A stretch of DNA of 64,000 nucleotides from Saccharopolyspora flava (GTDB taxonomy: Bacteria; Actinomycetota; Actinomycetes; Mycobacteriales; Pseudonocardiaceae), in NCBI RefSeq assembly GCF_900116135.1, contig NZ_FOZX01000015.1, positions 52,888-116,887 on the forward strand, in the 5' to 3' direction. The position numbers and the translations under genes are program-made. Below, in pieces: positions 8,649 through 16,159 of the stretch. Within the stretch, counting starts at the first letter, position 1; the number at the start of each line of letters is the position of its first letter. The notes under the pieces were generated by a model. It did not search any database and was not told where the DNA came from. It saw only the letters and a program-made list of their open reading frames with translations.

Positions 8649-9221
8649 ATGGCGACCAATCCGGAGTTCGAGCTGGGCGGCATCAACCACCTGGCGCTCG
8701 TCTCGTCCGACATGCAGCGCACCATCGACTTCTACAGCGGGGTGCTCGGCATGCCGCTGATCAAGACCATCGACCTGCCCGGCGGCTCCGGCCAGCACTT
8801 CTTCTTCGACTGCGGCGGCGGGGACTGCGTGGCGTTCTTCTGGTTCCCCGACGCCCCCGATCCCGTGCCCGGCGTTTCGGCGCCGGCCTCGATGCCCGGT
8901 GAGGGCGAGCTGCTCAGCGCCGTGGGATCGATGAACCACGTCGCCTTCCACGTGCCGGTCGCGAAGTTCGAGCAGTACCGGGATCGGTTGCGGGACAAGG
9001 GCGTTGAGGTGAGCCCGATCCTCAACCACGACAACAGCCCGTCGACGGTGGCCCGCGAGATGCACGACGGGGTGTTCGTGCGGTCGTTCTACTTCCAGGA
9101 CCCCGACGGGATCCTGCTCGAATTCGCCTGCTGGACCAGGGAGTTCACCGACGCCGACGTCTCGCACACCCCCAAGACCGCCGCCGACCGGACGGTGCAG
9201 CGCCATGCCGCGCCTGCGTGA
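8649..9221 (+). CDS. VOC-family (glyoxalase/dioxygenase fold) protein
   Basis: 190 residues. The VOC fold is clear: INHLALVSSDMQRTIDFYSGVLGM opens the first beta-alpha unit with a metal-binding His, MNHVAFHVP opens the second, and FYFQDPDGILLEFACW ends with the conserved Glu ligand. Such proteins act as lyases, dioxygenases or isomerases on small oxygenated substrates. GCGGAGG lies 6 bp before the ATG. Its 3' end overlaps the CMD gene by 17 bp, so the two products are made together and probably act in one short pathway. Confidence 0.87.
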   Translation: MATNPEFELGGINHLALVSSDMQRTIDFYSGVLGMPLIKTIDLPGGSGQHFFFDCGGGDCVAFFWFPDAPDPVPGVSAPASMPGEGELLSAVGSMNHVAFHVPVAKFEQYRDRLRDKGVEVSPILNHDNSPSTVAREMHDGVFVRSFYFQDPDGILLEFACWTREFTDADVSHTPKTAADRTVQRHAAPA

Positions 9222-9843
9222 GGTCCCGCGCGCTGAGGTCACCGACGAGCGGATCCGGTTCTTCTACGACCGGCTGTTCGGGCCCGACCGCGATCCGGCC
9301 GTCGAGCACGGCACCGCGACCGGCTCGCCCGGGGACTGGTGGACGGTGTTCGCCCAGTCCCCCGAGGTGTTCCGGCACGCGGTGCGGGGTTTCGCGCTGT
9401 ACCGGGAGTCCGCGCTGGACCCGGTGCTGCGCGAGCTCGGGCAGTGCCGGGCGGGGTGGGCGCGCGGCAGCCAATTCGTGTTCTCCCAGCACTGCAAGCA
9501 GCTGCGGGCCCTCGGCGTGGCCGAGGACAAGATCGCCGCTCTGCCGTCCTGGCAGGTCGCCGACTGCTACTCGCGGCCGGAGCGGGCCGTGCTGGCCTAT
9601 ACCGACGCGCTGGTGCTCGACGGCGGCCGCGTCCCGGACGCCGTGTTCGACCGGCTGCGCGAGCACCTCACCGAACCGGAGATCCTGCAGCTGACCTACA
9701 TCACCTGCATGTACGAGATGCACGCGACGATCGCCAAGGCGCTGCGGCTGGAGTTCGACGACCGCCCCGAGCCGGTCACCGAGGTCGCCGCGCCGGACGG
9801 GTACGGGACGCGGGACCTCTCCGCCGACCTCACGGGGTCGTGA
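9205..9843 (+). CDS. Carboxymuconolactone decarboxylase-family protein
   Basis: 212 residues of the larger CMD/AhpD-like type, with GQCRAGWARGSQFVFSQHCKQLRALGV near residue 75: the CMD helix with a single Cys near 76 and Cys-Lys near 94 instead of a CxxC pair. This argues against a classical peroxidase and for a decarboxylase or lyase role. Overlaps the VOC gene by 17 bp and converges with the DUF2236 gene, overlapping it by 14 bp. Substrate unknown; the VOC partner suggests a ring-cleavage or lactone product. Confidence 0.83.
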   Translation: MPRLREVPRAEVTDERIRFFYDRLFGPDRDPAVEHGTATGSPGDWWTVFAQSPEVFRHAVRGFALYRESALDPVLRELGQCRAGWARGSQFVFSQHCKQLRALGVAEDKIAALPSWQVADCYSRPERAVLAYTDALVLDGGRVPDAVFDRLREHLTEPEILQLTYITCMYEMHATIAKALRLEFDDRPEPVTEVAAPDGYGTRDLSADLTGS

Positions 9844-11155
9844 CCTCCCGGCGGTAGGTGGCGGCGTGGGTCGTGTACTCGGCGTTGCCGTACTCGGCGA
9901 GGCGCTGCTTGACGACGCGGGTGGTGTAGCCGTCGGCGATCCTGCGCAGCAGCGGTTGCTCGGCGGCGATCGCCATCGTCACGAAGCGGCCCAGCACGAA
10001 CGGGGCGGTGGTGGCCACGCAGGCGGCGTCGAGCAGTCCGAAGGGGACGTTCATCCGCTCGGCCCGCTTGCGGTCGCCGCCGCAGATCCCGAGGAAGAAC
10101 GCCCGGCTCCAGCTGCGCTCGACCGTCTCGGCGGCCTGGTCCAGCAACGAGCGCCCGGGGCGGAGGTCGGCGGCCATCGTGGAGCGGACGAGTTCGCCGC
10201 AGGTGGCGTCGTCGAACCCGCGGCGCAGCGTCGCGGCGCGGGCGTGGAAGACCTCGACGATGCCGGAGGCGGTGGTGGGCAGCAGCTCCTCGGGCAGGCC
10301 CAGCAGGAAGCAGCGGTAGCGGCTGACCTCCAGCATTGCCCGCTCGCGCGCGGTGAACTCGCCGCGGCCGGCGCCGAGGGCCATCATCGCCGACAGGTAC
10401 ATGTTGATCAGCCCGGCCGGCATCTGGTCGGCCTGCGGCACCGGCACCCCGTAGACCTCGGGGTCCCACCCCTCGGGGCTGCTCAGCGCGTTGCAGCGCA
10501 CCACCGAGTGCATCAGCCGGACCATCGCGGCCGCCTCGAAGCCCTCGCCGTAGCGCCCCAGCGCGCCGGGCAGGGTGGTGACGGTGAAGAAGTTGGCGGT
10601 CTCGTTGACCCGCCGGGCCGCGCGCCGCCCGGTCAGCGCTCCGGTCAGCGCCATCGGCAGCGCGGCGTAGGTGTTGATGAAGGTCGCCAGGAACGCGCCG
10701 CGGGTGATGTAGGGCGACAGGAACGCGGCGCCGATGCGCAGCTGGCGCGCGCCCTCCTCGACCAGGTCCATGTCGAGCCAGTCGGGCGTGTCCTCCATCG
10801 CCGCGATCAGCGCCCGCAGTTCGTCGGGCGCGTCGGGCACGGTGTCCACACCGGACCGGCAGGCCTGCTGCAGCATCCGGATCAGCGGGTTCACGCCGCG
10901 CTCGCGGGAGAGGGCGGCGTAGGCGTCGGCGACGACGTCGCCGAGCATCGTGGTGGTGCGGATGAGCTCCACGGCCCGGTCGTCGGCGAGCACGGCGTCG
11001 CGATCGCCGACCCACTCGGGCAGGTCGGACTTGACGCCCGGGTCGGTGGTGAACCGGTGCGGGGTGGTGTCGAAGTCGATGCAACCGTAGAGGTCGGGGA
11101 GCCGATCCCGTTGCGCGCGGGCTCTTTCGGCGAGTTCAGGGTGGTGGAGCGTCAT
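9830..11155 (-). CDS. DUF2236 / MpaB-type oxygenase-like protein
   Basis: 441 residues. RLMHSVVR near residue 210 matches the conserved R-x-M-H-x-x-V-R core of the DUF2236 family, which includes the MpaB oxygenase and the heme-b latex-clearing protein Lcp. Upstream GAAFLSPYITRGAFLATFINTYAALPMALTGAL fits the family's membrane-associated helices. Predicted heme- or metal-dependent oxidative cleavage enzyme. ATG 11155 is preceded by GAGGTG on the coding strand. Divergent from a TetR gene, with a strong operator in the 43-bp gap. Confidence 0.8.
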   Translation of the reverse strand: MTLHHPELAERARAQRDRLPDLYGCIDFDTTPHRFTTDPGVKSDLPEWVGDRDAVLADDRAVELIRTTTMLGDVVADAYAALSRERGVNPLIRMLQQACRSGVDTVPDAPDELRALIAAMEDTPDWLDMDLVEEGARQLRIGAAFLSPYITRGAFLATFINTYAALPMALTGALTGRRAARRVNETANFFTVTTLPGALGRYGEGFEAAAMVRLMHSVVRCNALSSPEGWDPEVYGVPVPQADQMPAGLINMYLSAMMALGAGRGEFTARERAMLEVSRYRCFLLGLPEELLPTTASGIVEVFHARAATLRRGFDDATCGELVRSTMAADLRPGRSLLDQAAETVERSWSRAFFLGICGGDRKRAERMNVPFGLLDAACVATTAPFVLGRFVTMAIAAEQPLLRRIADGYTTRVVKQRLAEYGNAEYTTHAATYRREVTTP

Positions 11156-11173
11156 CGGTGACACCTCAACTTT

Positions 11174-11194
11174 CAACCTGTTAGTTACAGGTTG
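11174..11194. promoter_or_regulatory. TetR operator between DUF2236 and tetR genes
   Basis: Arms CAACCTGT (11174-11181) and ACAGGTTG (11187-11194) form an 8-bp perfect inverted repeat around TAGTT. It occupies half of the divergent intergenic gap and would cover both promoters. Confidence 0.75.
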
Positions 11195-11198
11195 ACGG

Positions 11199-11813
11199 GT
11201 GTCGGATAGAGTGTCAAGGGTGACCGGGTCCTCCAGCGCGCGCAGACGGATGAGCGCGGTCGACCGCCGCGAGCAGATCCTCGACGTGACCCACCAGATC
11301 GTGGACGCCGACGGGTTCCACGCGGCGACGCCGAACCGCATCTCCGAGGCCGCCGGCATCACGCGCCCGGTCCTCTACCAGCTCTTCGGCGACCTGCCGA
11401 GCCTGTTCGTCGCACTCGTCGACCGCGAGTCCGAGCGCGCGAGCGCCCAGTTCGCCCGCGCCACCGCGCACCTCTCCGACGAGGACCGGCTGATCAGCAC
11501 CTTCTGCGGGATGCTCGACGCCGTCGACGACAACCCGGCGACCTGGCGGTTGTTCCTGTTCCCGCCGCAGGGCGCTCCCCCGCAGCTGCACCGGCGGCTG
11601 GCCGAGTCCGAGGAGCTGGTGCTGCGCTTCCTGCAGCAGGAGATCGAGAAGTCCCTGCCCGGACTCCCCGACCCCGAGTACACCGCGCGGATGGTGCACG
11701 CCTCGGGCCGCGAGCTGTTGCAGCGCCGCCTGGCCGACCCCGAGCACGCCACCACCGAGCGGCTCACCGCGCTGGTCCGCCAGGTCCGGACCTGGACGCT
11801 GTCGGCGAGCTGA
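11199..11813 (+). CDS. TetR-family regulator
   Basis: 204 residues. HTH at about 22-66 (RREQILDVTHQIVDADGF ... TRPVLYQLFGD). GTG 11199 lies 5 bp after the operator, leaving no room for a ribosome site, so translation is either leaderless or begins at GTG 11220 or ATG 11250 (MSAVDRREQIL). Divergent from the DUF2236 oxygenase-like gene and presumably its repressor. Followed by a 9-bp stem-loop at 11811-11840. Confidence 0.85.
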   Translation: MSDRVSRVTGSSSARRRMSAVDRREQILDVTHQIVDADGFHAATPNRISEAAGITRPVLYQLFGDLPSLFVALVDRESERASAQFARATAHLSDEDRLISTFCGMLDAVDDNPATWRLFLFPPQGAPPQLHRRLAESEELVLRFLQQEIEKSLPGLPDPEYTARMVHASGRELLQRRLADPEHATTERLTALVRQVRTWTLSAS

Positions 11814-11840
11814 TGCCGGCCGCGCCTGCGACCGGCATCA
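11811..11840. terminator. Stem-loop between convergent tetR and carrier genes
   Basis: TGATGCCGG (11811-11819) pairs with CCGGCATCA (11832-11840) across a 12-base loop. It overlaps the tetR stop and ends 8 bp before the stop of the convergent carrier gene. No T tract. Confidence 0.5.
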
Positions 11841-11847
11841 GCGGCTC

Positions 11848-13101
11848 TCACAGCGAGGCGGGCAGCACCAGGAAACCCCACGCCAGCACCGGTCCGATGC
11901 CGACGATCCCCGCCGTGTACCCGATGATCCGCTTGTAGAAGCGCTCCCGGTCGACTCCGCGCGCGTTGCTGAGCACCAGCGCGCCGTTGGTCGAGAACGG
12001 CGAGGTGTCCACGATGGTCGTCGAGATGGCCAGCGCGGCCACCAGACCCACCGCGCTGACGTGGCTGGCCAGCAGCAGCGGCACCGCGATCGGGATGATG
12101 GCGGTCAGGATCGCCGTCGACGAGGCGAACGCCGAGACCACCGCGACCACCAGGCACAGCAGCAGCGCGACGAACAACGGGGCACCCATCCCGGCGGCAC
12201 CGCGCGAGATCGTGTCGATCGTGCCCGCCTTCTCCAGGATTCCCACGTAGGTCACCATGCCCGCGACCAGCAGGATCGTGTGCCAGCTGATGCCCTCGAC
12301 GGCCTTCGACTGGTTCTTCATGTCCACCAGAGCCAGCACGGCACCGGCCGCCAGCGCGAGGAACCCGATCTCCAGGTGGAAGCCCAGCGCGCCGATCACC
12401 AGCACCGCCAGCGCGACCAGGGTCAGCCCCTGCCGCCAGGTCACTCCCGCCGCACCGGTCTGCTCGGTCTCCTCGCCGAGCTGTGAGGGCGCGGCTTCCG
12501 GGGTGGTGCGGCGCAGCAGCAGGAACGTCAGCGCCGACAGCAGCGCGTTGAAGGCGAAGCTGGCCAGGAACAGCGCCAGCGGGGACACCGCCAGCGGCGT
12601 GCCGTCGACCATGCCCAGCACGAGCGCCCCGGACACCGCGATCGGCGAGAACGCTCCGGCGTGCGCACCGCTGATGACCATCATGCCGACCATCAGCTGG
12701 CTGATGCCGTAGCGGTAGGCGAAGTTCATGCCGACCGGCACCAGCAGCGCCACCGCGGCCGGGGTGAAGGTGCCGAAGGCGGTCAGCACCGCCGCCACCC
12801 CGAACAGCACCCACGGCACCAGCGCGGCTCTGCCCCGCACCAATCTGATCCCGACCCGCACCAGCAGGTCGATCGTGCCGTTGCGCTGCGCCACCGAGAA
12901 CAGGTAGGTGACGCCGACGATGGTGACGAACAGCGAGACGGGGAAGCCCTCGAAGATCTCGTCCTCGCTGAGCCCGAGGGAGGCGGTGCCGACGACGAAC
13001 GCGCCGATGAAGGCGAGGATCCCGATGTTGATCGGTAACAGGGTCGCGACGACGAACATCACGCCGAGCGCGGCGATGGAGATCAGTTCAGCAGACATCA
13101 T
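11848..13101 (-). CDS. MatC-like dicarboxylate carrier (SLC13/ArsB superfamily)
   Basis: 417 residues with about eleven TM helices. The N-terminal half (LPINIGILAFIGAFVVGTASLGLSEDEIFEGFP) resembles the dicarboxylate carrier MatC N-terminal family, with the repeat GAHAGAFSPIAVSG and, in the C half, STTIVDTSPFSTNGAL; such S/T-P-rich hairpins form the substrate site in ion-transporter-superfamily carriers. Predicted uptake of malonate, a C4-dicarboxylate or a related acid. It is 30 bp downstream of the PrpF-type isomerase gene on the same strand, so the pair looks like an uptake-and-isomerise unit under the divergent LysR. ATG 13098 is an alternative start. Confidence 0.82.
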   Translation of the reverse strand: MMSAELISIAALGVMFVVATLLPINIGILAFIGAFVVGTASLGLSEDEIFEGFPVSLFVTIVGVTYLFSVAQRNGTIDLLVRVGIRLVRGRAALVPWVLFGVAAVLTAFGTFTPAAVALLVPVGMNFAYRYGISQLMVGMMVISGAHAGAFSPIAVSGALVLGMVDGTPLAVSPLALFLASFAFNALLSALTFLLLRRTTPEAAPSQLGEETEQTGAAGVTWRQGLTLVALAVLVIGALGFHLEIGFLALAAGAVLALVDMKNQSKAVEGISWHTILLVAGMVTYVGILEKAGTIDTISRGAAGMGAPLFVALLLCLVVAVVSAFASSTAILTAIIPIAVPLLLASHVSAVGLVAALAISTTIVDTSPFSTNGALVLSNARGVDRERFYKRIIGYTAGIVGIGPVLAWGFLVLPASL

Positions 13102-13131
13102 TGTCCTTGCGGGTGGGAATCAGGCGGAATG

Positions 13132-14235
13132 CTAAGCGGGAATCGGCTCGGGGACCACGATGTCGGCCGCGCAGAGGATGCGGGCCGCGCGGCGGACGGT
13201 GACCCGCCGGGGTCCTGACGTGGTGAGATCACCGCTGGTGACGGTGATGACACCGGCTGCGGTCGCGATGCGCAGCTCGCAGCCGCCGGGCGAGGCGGAG
13301 GCGGCGTGCACCGCCGAACCGTCGAGCAGGTTGGCGGCGGCCACGCCGACGGCCGAGGTGAGGCCGATGGCGGGGTGCGGGGCGTTCATCGACAGCATCC
13401 GCACCGACACGTCGTGGTCGGCGGCGGAGATCTCGTCGCCCAGGGTCGTGCGGTAGTCCCGGGGCGGGCCGACCAGACCGACCTTGGGCACCGCGTCGGT
13501 GACCGGGTCGCCTGGCGCGGTCAGCCCCATCCGGTGGGCCGCGCGGTGCCGGAACCGCCGCAGCGGTTCGACGAGTTCCTCCACCTCGCGGAGGGTTTCG
13601 GCCCCGGTGAGCCCGTCGGCGCGCAGCAGCACCATCGGCGCACCGGCGTCGATCATGGTGACCCGGGCGCGCAGCCCGTCGATCTCCCAGTCCTCGGCGA
13701 CCTCGCCGCCGGGCAGCAGCGACCCGGTGGTGCCGCCGGCCGGGTCCAGGAACGTCAGGCCCACGGCCACTCCCCCGGCTCGCGTGCCCGGCACGGTCTG
13801 GGTGCCGAACTCGGGCACCTGACCGCCGGGCGTGTCGACCTCGGCCTCCAGGACGGCGCCGGTGTTGGTGTTGCGCATGACCACGCGCGTCCGGTCGCCG
13901 GTGGCCGGGACCAGTCCGCGCGCCACCGACCACAGGGCGATCGCTGTCGCGCAGTTGCCGCAGTTGCTGCCCCACTCCACCCGGCCGGTGCCGATGCCGA
14001 CCTGCGCGAACAGGTAGTCCACGTGCGCACCCGGCGTGCCGGACGGGCGCACCACGGCGGCCTTCGACGTGGTCGGGGTGGCCCCGCCGATGCCGTCGAG
14101 CTGGACCGGGTCGGCGGCGCCGTAGGCGTTGACCAGCAGCGCCTCGACGTCGCCCACCGACGTGGGCAGCTCGGCCTCGTCGAACAACCAACACTTGCTG
14201 GTGCCACCGCGGACCAGCGTTGCCGGAACGTGCAC
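13132..14235 (-). CDS. PrpF-family isomerase (methylaconitate / oxalomesaconate tautomerase type)
   Basis: 367 residues. The N-terminal RGGTSK motif (residues 9-14) and the VEWGSNCGNCATAI stretch near residue 86 are diagnostic of PrpF/GalD-like enzymes of the diaminopimelate-epimerase fold, using Cys residues for proton transfer on tri- or dicarboxylates. Known members isomerise 2-methyl-aconitate or 4-oxalomesaconate. The adjacent MatC-like carrier and divergent LysR suggest catabolism of an unsaturated polycarboxylate. The exact substrate cannot be set from sequence. Confidence 0.85.
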   Translation of the reverse strand: MHVPATLVRGGTSKCWLFDEAELPTSVGDVEALLVNAYGAADPVQLDGIGGATPTTSKAAVVRPSGTPGAHVDYLFAQVGIGTGRVEWGSNCGNCATAIALWSVARGLVPATGDRTRVVMRNTNTGAVLEAEVDTPGGQVPEFGTQTVPGTRAGGVAVGLTFLDPAGGTTGSLLPGGEVAEDWEIDGLRARVTMIDAGAPMVLLRADGLTGAETLREVEELVEPLRRFRHRAAHRMGLTAPGDPVTDAVPKVGLVGPPRDYRTTLGDEISAADHDVSVRMLSMNAPHPAIGLTSAVGVAAANLLDGSAVHAASASPGGCELRIATAAGVITVTSGDLTTSGPRRVTVRRAARILCAADIVVPEPIPA

Positions 14236-14285
14236 GCCAACCTTCTTCCTCGCTCCGAATCGTTGGCGCTCACCCTGACAAGACC

Positions 14286-14312
14286 TCCGAGTTCAGTACA
14301 ATGTTCGAACCC
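14286..14312. promoter_or_regulatory. Possible LysR binding region between PrpF and LysR genes
   Basis: Contains the palindrome GTTCGAAC (14302-14309) and the wider dyad TTC-12-GAA (14292-14308), compatible with a T-N11-A LysR box in a 119-bp divergent promoter gap. Confidence 0.35.
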
Positions 14313-14354
14313 TTACCCATCCTTAAGCTGAGCTAATACCTCTTGGGAGTGCGC

Positions 14355-15308
14355 GTGCTCGACGTCCGCAGAGTGTTGCTGCTGGTGGAGGCCGCCGAAC
14401 TCGGCTCGCTGACCGCGGCGGCCGACGCGCTGGCCATCACGCCGTCGGCCGCCTCGCAGCAGATGTCGCGGCTGGAAGCGGAGGTCGGGCAACCGCTCCT
14501 GCACCGGTTGCCGCGCGGCGTCCGGCTCACCGACGCGGGTGCCGCGCTGGCCGAGCGGGGACGCGCGATCCGGCGCGAATTGCGGGGCGCGCAAGCGGAT
14601 TTGGAGTCGCTGGCCCAGCTCGACCGGGGCACGTTGCGGCTGGGTTCGTTCCCGACGGCCAGCGCGTCGCTGCTGCCGCTGGCGCTGACCCGCTTCTCCC
14701 GCAAGCACCCGGGTCTGCGGACCTCGGTCCGCTCGGCGCTGTTCGACGACCTGCTGGACCTGCTCGACACCGGCGAGATCGAGCTGGCGCTGCTGTGGGA
14801 CTACGAGTGGAACCGCACCGACGAGCAGTCGCTGCAGGTCGAGCACCTGCTCGACGACCCGACGGTGCTGGTGGTCCCGGCGAACTCGGAGCTGCTGGAG
14901 GAACCGCGCATCAGCCTCGCCGACCTGGCCGGGCAGGAGTGGATCATCCGCGCCGACAACCACCCGGTCGCCGAGGTGCTGCGGCGCAGCTGCCGGCTGG
15001 CCGGGTTCGAACCCCGCATCTCCTACGAGTCGCACGACTACCAGGAGGCCCAGGCGATGGTGGCCGCCGGTCTGGGCATCGCGATAGCCCCGCGCCTGGC
15101 CCTGACCAACCGCAGGCACGACGTCCGGCTGGTGCACTTCGCCGACGACGTCCCGGCCCCGACGCGGCGAATCCTGCTGGCCCGCACCGCGAACCGGCCG
15201 CCGACCCCGGCCGCTTCGGCGATGACCGAGATCATGCGCGCCGTCGCCCAGCGCTTCACCGACTCCAACCTGCACCGCACCCAGCTCGGCACGGTCCGCA
15301 CCGGCTGA
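14355..15308 (+). CDS. LysR-family regulator
   Basis: About 317 residues. N-terminal winged HTH (LLLVEAAELGSLTAAADALAITPSAASQQMSRLE, quoted in parts: ITPSAASQQMSRLEAEVGQP is the recognition region) plus a periplasmic-binding-protein-like effector domain from about residue 90. GTG 14355 is preferred because GGGAG at 14345-14349 precedes it; TTG 14343 and GTG 14349 are in frame. Divergent from the PrpF/carrier pair, its likely target. An enoyl-CoA hydratase gene follows 71 bp downstream. Confidence 0.87.
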   Translation: MLDVRRVLLLVEAAELGSLTAAADALAITPSAASQQMSRLEAEVGQPLLHRLPRGVRLTDAGAALAERGRAIRRELRGAQADLESLAQLDRGTLRLGSFPTASASLLPLALTRFSRKHPGLRTSVRSALFDDLLDLLDTGEIELALLWDYEWNRTDEQSLQVEHLLDDPTVLVVPANSELLEEPRISLADLAGQEWIIRADNHPVAEVLRRSCRLAGFEPRISYESHDYQEAQAMVAAGLGIAIAPRLALTNRRHDVRLVHFADDVPAPTRRILLARTANRPPTPAASAMTEIMRAVAQRFTDSNLHRTQLGTVRTG

Positions 15309-15379
15309 TCCCCGCTGCGGGCACGCCCGGCGGCGTCGTGTTCGAATGGCACCACGGCACATCGAACGAGGAGGCGGCG

Positions 15380-16129
15380 TTGACCGTGCGAGCGGAGGGC
15401 ACCGGACCGGTGCGGATCATCACGATGGACCGGCCGGACAAGCGCAACGCCTTCGACGGCGAGATGACCCGCGCCCTGGACGCCGCGCTCAACGCCTTCG
15501 AGGACGACGACTCCGCGCGGGTCGCGGTGCTCACCGGCGGCGCGGACTTCTTCTCGGCCGGAACCGACATCCGCGCGTGGGCAGGTGAGCCCACCGAGCG
15601 CGGCGGGCCCTACGGCATCACCGGGCGCGCGCTGACCAAGCCGGTGATCGCCGCCGTGGAAGGCGCCGCGGCGGGCGGCGGTTTCGAGATCGCCCTGTCG
15701 GCCACCATGATCGTCGCCTCGATCTCCGCGCACTTCTCGTTCCCCGAGGTCGGCCTCGGCCTCATCGCCGAGTGCGGCGGCCTGTTCCGAGCCCCGCGCG
15801 CCCTGCCGCTCAACGTCGCCCGCGAACTCCTGCTCACCGGCGACCGGCTCCCGGCCCAGCGCGCCCACGACCTCGGCCTGGTCAACCGCCTCACCGACCC
15901 GGGCCGGGCCCTGACCGAAGCGGTGTCGCTGGCCGAGCGCATCGCCGCCCAGGCCCCGATCGCGGTCCGCGAAACCCTCCGCGCCGTCGAGGAGGCCCAC
16001 CCGGCCGACGACGAAACAGACTGGGCCCGAACCGCTCTCGCCAAAACCCGAGCCCGCGCCTCCGCCGACGCCACCGAGGGCGTCGACGCCTTCCTCACCA
16101 AACGAGAACCCCGCTGGACCAACTCCTGA
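15380..16129 (+). CDS. Enoyl-CoA hydratase/isomerase (crotonase) family protein
   Basis: 249 residues. Crotonase hallmarks: DRPDKRNAFDG near residue 19, oxyanion loop FFSAGTDIRAW near 59, GAAAGGGFEIALSATMI near 97 with the first catalytic Glu, and FPEVGLGLIAECGG near 122 with the second. The family hydrates or isomerises acyl-CoA thioesters. TTG 15380 is chosen because GAGGAGG at 15368-15374 is 5 bp away; GTG 15386 is an alternative. Same direction as the LysR gene, so perhaps co-regulated with it. The substrate is unknown. Confidence 0.87.
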   Translation: MTVRAEGTGPVRIITMDRPDKRNAFDGEMTRALDAALNAFEDDDSARVAVLTGGADFFSAGTDIRAWAGEPTERGGPYGITGRALTKPVIAAVEGAAAGGGFEIALSATMIVASISAHFSFPEVGLGLIAECGGLFRAPRALPLNVARELLLTGDRLPAQRAHDLGLVNRLTDPGRALTEAVSLAERIAAQAPIAVRETLRAVEEAHPADDETDWARTALAKTRARASADATEGVDAFLTKREPRWTNS

Positions 16130-16159
16130 CCTCGGTCCCATCCCGAGGCCTGGCACCGG

